A stretch of DNA of 64,000 nt from Aeromicrobium duanguangcaii (lineage in GTDB: Bacteria > Actinomycetota > Actinomycetes > Propionibacteriales > Nocardioidaceae), in NCBI RefSeq assembly GCF_024508295.1, contig NZ_CP101990.1:2232001-2296000 (forward strand), in the 5' to 3' direction. The notes beneath the pieces are model-generated. The model was not told the DNA's origin. It was given only the letters and a program-made list of their open reading frames with translations, and ran no database searches. Below are positions 58,697 through 64,000 of the stretch, piece by piece; the first letter of the stretch is position 1, and each line of letters opens with the position of its first letter. A program made the translations under genes and the position numbers.

Positions 58697-59262
58697 CGCA
58701 CGTCCGCCAACGGCAGTTCGCACACGTCGCTGAAGCCCTGACTGGCCAGGCCTGCGGCGAAGTTGAAGCGTGATCGCTGGTTCTCCACGGCCACCATCAT
58801 GGTCAGTTCGACCAGCGCCTGGTCGCCCAATGCCTCACGAAGTCCCGCGACCTGCTCGTCCGTCACGGTCGGCGGCGTGGCCGTCATCGCCTCGGCGTAG
58901 GCCATGACCTCGCGCTCGAGCGGTGTGAACACGTCCGAGTCGCGCCAGCGCGGCACCTCGCGCACCTTGCGCTCGTCGAGGCCCTCGTCGTGCGCCAGGT
59001 AGTAGCCGAAGTCCAGGCACCAGCTGCACCCGATGCTGGCGGCCGACGCCATCACCGCGAAGGACTTGAGGTGCGCGTCGAGGGCGTCCCACGTCCCGAC
59101 GCGCCGCTCCCACGCCATCACGGCGCGCAGCAGCTTGGTGTGGTGCCACATCACCGGCACGATGTCGGGCACGCGCCCGTACATCCGACGGCTGGCGGCC
59201 TTGACGGCACGAGCCGCCGGCGAGGTCATCGGGGCGGCGGGGATGCGGAACGAGCTGGTCAT
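58693..59262 (-). CDS. Carboxymuconolactone decarboxylase/AhpD-like protein, ECF41 partner
   Basis: This 189-residue protein has the AhpD-like CSWC motif (Cys79, Cys82) in SIGCSWCLDFG and a compact helical fold. AhpD-like genes are the standard targets and neighbours of ECF41 sigma factors, so it is probably transcribed by the SigJ-like factor as well as with it. GGAG lies 5 nt ahead of the ATG at 59262. It is a second AhpD-like protein in the window, only distantly similar to the one at 44676. Confidence 0.83.
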   Translation of the reverse strand: MTSSFRIPAAPMTSPAARAVKAASRRMYGRVPDIVPVMWHHTKLLRAVMAWERRVGTWDALDAHLKSFAVMASAASIGCSWCLDFGYYLAHDEGLDERKVREVPRWRDSDVFTPLEREVMAYAEAMTATPPTVTDEQVAGLREALGDQALVELTMMVAVENQRSRFNFAAGLASQGFSDVCELPLADVR

Positions 59263-59352
59263 GACGTCTCCTTCGTCGGACCTCCGGCGAGGTCGTTCGA
59301 CATGGAGACACCGGCCGTGCCCGTTGCGTGACACGTGACGCAGGATGGGCCC

Positions 59353-59988
59353 ATGACGTCCTCGCCCCAGCCGCGCTGGTTCACCGACACCCAGCCCGGC
59401 CACTCGCAGTGGTTCATCGAGCGCTTCCGCACCCTCGAGGCCGAGGGAGCCGATCTGCTCGGCGAGGCCCGGTTCGCCGACATGCTGGCCGAGCGGGGAT
59501 CGCGGATCCTCGACGCGGGCTGCGGCGCGGGACGCATGGCCGCGGCGCTGCACGCCGCCGGCCATCAGGCCTACGGGGTCGACGTCGACCCCGAGCTGAT
59601 CGCCGCCGCCGAGTCCGACCACCCGGGCCCGACCTACGGCGTGGTCGACCTGAGCGAGCTGACCCTCGCCGACGTCGACGGCACAGCGATGGACCTCGTG
59701 GTGTGCGCCGGGAACGTCATGGTCTTCCTCGCGCCCGGGACGGAGCTGCGGGTCCTCGAGCGCCTCTGCGCCGTCACCCGCGAGGGCGGCCGCGTGGTCG
59801 TCGGCTCGCGTCCCGGGACGGACTACCCGTTCGAGCAGTACGACGCGGACCTCGCCGACCTCGCCGAACGTGGGATCGCTCGGGTCGAGCAGCGCTTCTC
59901 GACCTGGCACCTCGATCCGTTCGAGGAGGGCTCCGACTTCGCCGTCACCGTCCTGAGGCGCGGCCCGGCGCCATTGGACGTAGCGTGA
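59353..59988 (+). CDS. Class I SAM-dependent methyltransferase
   Basis: This 211-residue methyltransferase has motif I ILDAGCGAGRMAAAL near residues 53-67 and the acidic loop VDVDPELI after it. The N-terminal segment (PRWFTDTQPGHSQWFIERFR) is typical of small-molecule methyltransferases. The substrate is unknown. I chose the ATG at 59353 because CAGGAT lies 6 nt ahead, although a GTG at 59335 is possible. Confidence 0.8.
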   Translation: MTSSPQPRWFTDTQPGHSQWFIERFRTLEAEGADLLGEARFADMLAERGSRILDAGCGAGRMAAALHAAGHQAYGVDVDPELIAAAESDHPGPTYGVVDLSELTLADVDGTAMDLVVCAGNVMVFLAPGTELRVLERLCAVTREGGRVVVGSRPGTDYPFEQYDADLADLAERGIARVEQRFSTWHLDPFEEGSDFAVTVLRRGPAPLDVA

Positions 59989-60016
59989 GGGAAACCCACC
60001 TCGAAGGAGCCTTCCG

Positions 60017-60442
60017 ATGAAGCTGAGCCACGTCCCGCTGCGACTCGCCACCGGCGCATTCATCCTCAACAGCGGACTGTCCAAGCGGAACCTGCCCCGT
60101 GAGGCGGCCGAAGGACTCCAGGGCATGGCCGCCAACGCCGTTCCGCAGGTGAAGAGCATGGACCCGCAGTCATTCGGCAAGGCGCTCAGCACCGGCGAGA
60201 TCGCCCTCGGTGCCGCCCTGCTCACGCCGTTCGTCCCCGCCACCATGGCCGGTGCGGCGCTGACCGCGTTCGGCGGCGGCCTCGTCAAGATGTATCTCAA
60301 CACCCCGGGCATGACCGCCGAGGGCTCGAGCTTCCGGCCGAGCCAGGACGGCACCGCCATCGCGAAGGACATCTGGCTCGTGGGCGCGGGACTCAGCCTG
60401 CTGATCAGCGGCCTGACCTCGCGCAAGTCCATCAAGATCTGA
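60017..60442 (+). CDS. Small membrane protein, possibly DoxX-like
   Basis: This 141-residue protein has a hydrophobic start (LRLATGAFILNSGLSK), two or three further membrane-like segments and a C-terminal one (IWLVGAGLSLLISGL). It slightly resembles DoxX-type proteins, but the match is weak. GAAGGAG stands 7 nt ahead of the ATG. TAGCGT (about 59980) gives a likely promoter inside the end of the methyltransferase gene. Confidence 0.5.
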   Translation: MKLSHVPLRLATGAFILNSGLSKRNLPREAAEGLQGMAANAVPQVKSMDPQSFGKALSTGEIALGAALLTPFVPATMAGAALTAFGGGLVKMYLNTPGMTAEGSSFRPSQDGTAIAKDIWLVGAGLSLLISGLTSRKSIKI

Positions 60443-60451
60443 CGGAGTTCC

Positions 60452-61096
60452 TCAGGAGCGGGCGAAGGCGACGTGCACGATGCCGCTCTCCGCGGTCTCG
60501 GCCGTGACCTCGTAGCCCTGCTCGAGACCACGCAGGTCGTCCCACAGCCGGATGCCGTCGCCGAGGATCAGCGGCGCGATCCCCACGTGGAGGTCGTCGA
60601 CCAGGCCCGCCCTGAGGAAGTCCCGCACGACCGTGGGCCCGCCGCCGACCCGCACGTCGCCGCCGTCGGCGACGGCCACGGCCCGCTCGAGCGCCTCCTG
60701 TGGTGTGGCCTCGATGAACTGGAACGTCGTCCCGTTGTCGAACTCGAGGTCGGGGCGTGATTGGTGCGTCAGGACGAACACCGGGCACCGGAACGGCGGC
60801 TCGTCGCCCCACCAACCGCGCCAGCTCGGATCGTCGGGGAAGGTGTGCAGCCCGAACATGCCGGCGCCCATGATCTCGGCCCCGACCTCGTCGAAGTAGG
60901 CCGAGGCGTACTTCTCGTCGACACCGGTCGTCCCACCGCCGCTGGTGTCACCGAGGACGCGCTCGCGGAACGTCCGCGTGGCCGTGTACGCCGCGACGAG
61001 CCGCATCCAGTCCTCGCCGATCGGGTTCTCCGGCGTCCCGTCGGTCGTCGTGGCGAAGCCATCGAGCGAGATGTTCAGGTCGACGCGCACCCGCAT
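60452..61096 (-). CDS. Dihydrofolate reductase family (RibD C-terminal-like) protein
   Basis: This 214-residue protein matches the RibD C-terminal/DHFR-like family: VRVDLNISLDGFATT at the N-terminus, PVFVLTHQSRPDLEF, VRVGGGPTVVRDFLRAGLVDDLHVGIAPLILG. Such enzymes are NADPH-dependent reductases; true folate reduction is not assured. GGAGGAG stands 6 nt ahead of the ATG. It converges on the small membrane protein gene. Confidence 0.85.
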   Translation of the reverse strand: MRVRVDLNISLDGFATTTDGTPENPIGEDWMRLVAAYTATRTFRERVLGDTSGGGTTGVDEKYASAYFDEVGAEIMGAGMFGLHTFPDDPSWRGWWGDEPPFRCPVFVLTHQSRPDLEFDNGTTFQFIEATPQEALERAVAVADGGDVRVGGGPTVVRDFLRAGLVDDLHVGIAPLILGDGIRLWDDLRGLEQGYEVTAETAESGIVHVAFARS

Positions 61097-61158
61097 GGTG
61101 ATCTCCTCCGGTCGGTGTGCGGCCCAGTGTGACCGCTCCGGCGTCCGGCGACCAGACC

Positions 61159-61737
61159 TCAGCGGGGCGCGAGCAGCCGCTCGGCCGCCTCTCGCGCCCG
61201 ACTCATGAGCGCGTCGCCGTCGTCGATGCCGCGGTGGGCGATCGCGCCCTCCAGCAGCAGGAAGACCTCGTCCGCGACCGCGGCGGCATCGGCCAGATCG
61301 GGACAGTCTTGGGCGACGAGGTCCGCCAGGAGGCGGCGTACCGCTCGCTTGTGGGCGCGGACCACGTCCTGCGCGGAATGGTCCGACGGCAGCTCGCCCG
61401 CCGCGTTGAGGAAGGCGCAGCCGCGATCAGTGGCGACCGCGTCATCGACATAGGCATCGAACACGGCCAGCGCGCGCGGAGGCGGCGCCGCCGCGAGGCG
61501 CTCCTGCAGGCGAGCCCACCACGAGGCGTGGCGGGCCTGCAGGTAGGCGGCGACGAGGTGGTCCTTCGACCCGAACCGGTCGTAGAGCGTGCGCTTCGTG
61601 ATGCCCGACTCGGCCGCGATCGTGTCGACCCCGACGGCGTGGATCCCGCGGCGGTAGAACAGCTCGGAGGCGACGTCCAGGATGCGCCGCGCACCCGGCG
61701 TCAGCTCGGGCACGGTCAGTTCGGCGGCTTCCCTCAT
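61159..61737 (-). CDS. TetR/AcrR family regulator, divergent from an MFS gene
   Basis: This 192-residue protein has a TetR helix-turn-helix (VDTIAAESGITKRTLYDRFG) near residues 38-57 and a C-terminal ligand domain (DRGCAFLNAAGELPSD). A GTG at 61761 would add eight residues and could be leaderless, so the start is uncertain. It is divergent from an MFS transporter; a dyad TGAC..GTCA (61753-61767) in the gap is a likely operator for both. Confidence 0.85.
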   Translation of the reverse strand: MREAAELTVPELTPGARRILDVASELFYRRGIHAVGVDTIAAESGITKRTLYDRFGSKDHLVAAYLQARHASWWARLQERLAAAPPPRALAVFDAYVDDAVATDRGCAFLNAAGELPSDHSAQDVVRAHKRAVRRLLADLVAQDCPDLADAAAVADEVFLLLEGAIAHRGIDDGDALMSRAREAAERLLAPR

Positions 61738-61752
61738 CGCTCCCCCTCGCCT

Positions 61753-61767
61753 TGACTTCACAGGTCA
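61753..61767. promoter_or_regulatory. Dyad TGAC-7-GTCA between tetR and MFS
   Basis: TGAC (61753-61756) and GTCA (61764-61767) flank seven bases. A probable minus -10 TACACT (61767-61772) and plus -10 TAGCGT (61774-61779) lie next to it, so a bound TetR could control both genes. Confidence 0.4.
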
Positions 61768-61814
61768 GTGTACTAGCGTCGAGAGGGTTCACCGTCCTGT
61801 GAGATCGGAGCATC

Positions 61815-62972
61815 GTGAGCCGAACGATCGACCCCGGCGGCCTGCTCGACGCGTCGGCGCGATGGCGGCTCACCGCGGCCGGGGTCTGCCTGATCGCCGC
61901 CTGCTACGGGATGGCGCGGTTCGCGTACGGGATGTTCGTCCCCGTCTTCCGCGAGGAGTTCGGGCTCGACTCCACGACCTCCGGCGCGATCGCGTCGGGC
62001 TCGTTCCTGTCCTACTGCGTCGCGATCGTCGCCGCGAGCCTGCTGACGCCGCGATTCGGGGCGCGCATCGTGGCCGTGGCAGCGGGCGCGGTCGCCGTCC
62101 TCGGGACGCTCGTCATCGCCGCCGCTCCGAACGTCACCGTGCTGGCCATCGGCGTGCTCGTCGCGGGGTCCAGCACCGGTATCGCCTCGCCGCCGCTGGC
62201 CCATGCCGTCGCGCGCACGGTGATCGAGCGGGACCGCAGCCGCACCCAGACCGTCGTCAACGCCGGCACCGGCATCGGGGTGGCCGTCGCCGGTCCCATC
62301 GCCCTGCTGGCCCAGGACCACTGGCGGCTGGCGTGGGTCGCCTTCGCAGTGACCTGCGCGCTGGTGACCGCGTGGGCGGCGGCGTCGGTCCCGGCCGCTC
62401 GCGGAGCGTCGGACGATGCGTCGTTCCTCCCGGTGCCACTGCTGCCCGTCGGCAGTGGCCGACTGATCCTGGCCGCCGCGGCCGCGGGCCTCGCGAGCGC
62501 GGCCGTGTGGACCCTCGGACGCGAGGTCCTCGTCACCGACGGCGGACTCGGCGAGACCCGCTCGCTCGTGGCCTGGATCATCCTGGGCTGCTTCGGAGTG
62601 GTGGGTGCCGCCGCGGGCGACCTGATCCGGCGGCTGGGACTGCGCGGTGCGTGGCTCGCGACGATGCTCGCGATGGCCGGCGGCACAGCGCTGCTGGGAT
62701 CCTTCCCCGACCTGCTGGGCGTCGCGTGGTTCGCCGCTGCGGCGTTCGGCGCCTCGTACATCGCCGTGTCGGGGGTGCTGCTGTTGTGGGGGACGGAGGT
62801 CTATCCCGAGGACCCGGCCGCCGGCGTGGGGCTGGCCTTCTTGGTCCTGGCGCTGGGCCAGGCCGGGGGGTCGCTGCTGGTGGGAGCCCTCGCCGAGGCC
62901 GGGGCACAGTTCGCGTTCCTGACCGCCGCCGCCGTGGCGGTCGCCGGCACCCTCGTCCGCCCGCGGGCCTGA
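61815..62972 (+). CDS. YbfB/YjiJ family MFS transporter
   Basis: This 385-residue protein has about twelve helices and begins with the segment ACYGMARFAYGMFVPVFREEFGL, typical of the YbfB/YjiJ group. The substrate is unknown. The GTG at 61815 lies 35 nt after TAGCGT. It is divergent from a TetR regulator, as many such exporters are. A 10-bp stem terminator follows the stop. Confidence 0.8.
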   Translation: MSRTIDPGGLLDASARWRLTAAGVCLIAACYGMARFAYGMFVPVFREEFGLDSTTSGAIASGSFLSYCVAIVAASLLTPRFGARIVAVAAGAVAVLGTLVIAAAPNVTVLAIGVLVAGSSTGIASPPLAHAVARTVIERDRSRTQTVVNAGTGIGVAVAGPIALLAQDHWRLAWVAFAVTCALVTAWAAASVPAARGASDDASFLPVPLLPVGSGRLILAAAAAGLASAAVWTLGREVLVTDGGLGETRSLVAWIILGCFGVVGAAAGDLIRRLGLRGAWLATMLAMAGGTALLGSFPDLLGVAWFAAAAFGASYIAVSGVLLLWGTEVYPEDPAAGVGLAFLVLALGQAGGSLLVGALAEAGAQFAFLTAAAVAVAGTLVRPRA

Positions 62973-62985
62973 GGAGGGCAGACGA

Positions 62986-63015
62986 AGAGCGGCCCCGGTG
63001 CGCCAGGGCCGCTCT
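62986..63015. terminator. Convergent terminator, 10-bp stem
   Basis: AGAGCGGCCC pairs exactly with GGGCCGCTCT around a 10-nt loop, between the MFS gene (+) and the secreted protein gene (-). Confidence 0.7.
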
Positions 63016-63028
63016 CCAGTCCGTCAGC

Positions 63029-63592
63029 TCAGAAGCGCGAGAGCGGCTTCGGCGTGGCGTAGCCGAAGGTCGCGTTCTCCGCGAAGGCGTTGACGCCGAA
63101 CGTGGCGTTCAGCGCATCCGCCGCGGTCTTCGTCAGCGTCAGCTTCACCAGGCCGAGGTCGCGGCGATCGGAAGCCCGCACCTTGAACAGGTCCACGCGG
63201 CCGACGTTGCCGACGGTCCCGTTGACGTTGCCACTGACGCGCAGTCGCGCGAGGTCGATGTTGAAGTTCGAGACCGTGATCGTCGATGCGCCGGCGCTCA
63301 GGTTCAGGCCGCCGCTGTGCTTGATCCGGATGCCTCGCAGGCTGTAGCCGGTGATCGGGAACTTCGCGGCCAGCGTGCCCTTGAAGGCCCCCGCCTTCGC
63401 ACCCTGCACCGGAGCAGGCGTGATGCCGGCGCTGCCGATGAGGTCGTTCACGGCAGGCGCGACGACCACCTGCGTGTAACCGGTCTTCGTGTTGGATCGC
63501 TTGGCCGTGGCGGCCTCAGCCGGCGACCCCACGAGACCGGTCATGCCTGCCGTCAACACCAGTGCCAGCAGGGCAAGGATTGTCTTCTTCAT
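63029..63592 (-). CDS. Secreted protein of unknown function
   Basis: This 187-residue protein begins with a clear signal peptide (MKKTILALLALVLTAG..., cleavage probably after AEA near residue 28). The mature part is rich in Thr, Val, Gly and Asn with alternating hydrophobic residues, suggesting a beta-rich fold (SNFNIDLARLRVSGNVNGTV). No family is recognised. A Gly/Asn-rich stretch near residues 95-130 may repeat weakly. The gene is monocistronic. Confidence 0.6.
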   Translation of the reverse strand: MKKTILALLALVLTAGMTGLVGSPAEAATAKRSNTKTGYTQVVVAPAVNDLIGSAGITPAPVQGAKAGAFKGTLAAKFPITGYSLRGIRIKHSGGLNLSAGASTITVSNFNIDLARLRVSGNVNGTVGNVGRVDLFKVRASDRRDLGLVKLTLTKTAADALNATFGVNAFAENATFGYATPKPLSRF

Positions 63593-63688
63593 GATTTCCC
63601 CATTTCAGCGGCCGGGACCTCCGACCTCCTGTGGGTGATTCGGTGCGGTCCTCCAACTGGATGGGACGAATCCGAAGAAAAATGTGTG

Positions 63689-64000
63689 TCAGGTCACTCT
63701 GTTGTCGGGAGTCAGCAGGAACGGCGTTCCACCCACCGCCCGCAGGACCGGAAGTTCGACGAAGGTCATGCCGACCACGGTGCCGTCGGGGGTGGCGCGG
63801 AGCTCGTCGCGGACCCAGCGCCACGGCCGGGGTGCGTCGGCCGCGTACTCGACCACGAGGGCGGGCCTCCCGTCGGCCAGCGAGATGCCCTGCGACAGCC
63901 TCATGGGCAGGGTCTCGACCAAACCGCCTCCCCGCCGCACGAGGTTCACGCCGGAGGCACCGTCGCCCGCGTGCACGAACCGCTTGCCGTACCAGTGCCG
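63689..64000 (-). CDS. Partial uncharacterised protein running off the right edge
   Basis: The frame is open to the end of the window; the last 103 residues are visible (…RHWYGKRFVHAGDG… to PFLLTPDNRVT). The true start lies beyond 64000. The fragment has a beta-rich character with WVRDELRATPDGTVVGMTF. I do not recognise the family. Confidence 0.5.
   Translation of the reverse strand, partial: RHWYGKRFVHAGDGASGVNLVRRGGGLVETLPMRLSQGISLADGRPALVVEYAADAPRPWRWVRDELRATPDGTVVGMTFVELPVLRAVGGTPFLLTPDNRVT

Overview
The window is GC-rich throughout (GC-biased third codon positions, many GTG starts, tightly overlapping ATGA/GTGA gene junctions and many leaderless promoters of the form TAnnnT followed 6-8 nt later by the start codon). 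Together with genes typical of actinobacteria (SoxR with a Cys-rich tail, an IcmF-type fused mutase, the DUF3090/SCO1664 pair, a SigB/SigF-family sigma factor, DUF5302), this points to a high-GC actinobacterium, probably in the Nocardioidaceae and possibly Aeromicrobium-like. The genus is inference. I see no rRNA, tRNA, CRISPR array, insertion sequence or prophage; this looks like ordinary chromosome.

Layout. 0-5 kb: a CbiM/PDGLE metal-uptake pair, an ABC exporter coupled to a TRIC-type channel, and an MFS transporter. 5-10.4 kb: a TetR regulator divergent from an ornithine cyclodeaminase, an ArsR-SRPBCC pair, and a SoxR gene divergent from a 46-codon ORF and an MFS exporter across a near-perfect SoxR box. 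10.4-26.7 kb: IcmF mutase, a second TetR paralogue, SbcCD nuclease, the phosphatase-DUF3090-SCO1664 cluster, an acyl-CoA ligase, an acyl-CoA dehydrogenase, SDR proteins and a cysteine hydrolase. 26.8-33 kb: divergent stress-type operons (haem-oxygenase-like, CDGSH, SDR, methyltransferase; and FAD-Rieske oxidase, DUF72), then a SigB/SigF-family sigma factor. 33-41.6 kb: nitronate monooxygenase-like enzyme, glutamate dehydrogenase, a catalase-like protein, an epimerase and four glycosyltransferases. 41.7-57.5 kb: large catalase, a CsoR/CstR-type repressor with an AhpD-like protein, a YbdK-type ligase, two zinc alcohol dehydrogenases, a two-component system with an ABC transporter, DUF4383, DUF2243, CtaG and hemerythrin proteins. 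57.6-64 kb: KTSC protein, a SigJ-type ECF sigma factor with an AhpD-like protein, small enzymes, TetR/MFS, a secreted protein and a partial gene running off the right edge.

The main observation is a set of ten promoters between 29.7 and 55.1 kb that all fit GNNT-15 bp-GGGTAC, always with exactly 15 bp. This resembles the known Streptomyces SigB (SigF-like) consensus. They precede the haem-oxygenase-like/CDGSH operon, the FAD-Rieske operon, the large catalase, a small acidic protein, the YbdK ligase, both regions containing zinc alcohol dehydrogenases, DUF4383, the DUF2243-CtaG operon, the hemerythrin gene and the epimerase. GGGTAC copies that I found inside genes lack the partner box. With the SigB/SigF-family gene at 32.5 kb, this suggests a clustered general-stress regulon dealing with peroxide, haem/iron, aldehydes, thiols and surface glycans, with several small disordered proteins among its products. 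That regulon is inferred from sequence and has not been tested.
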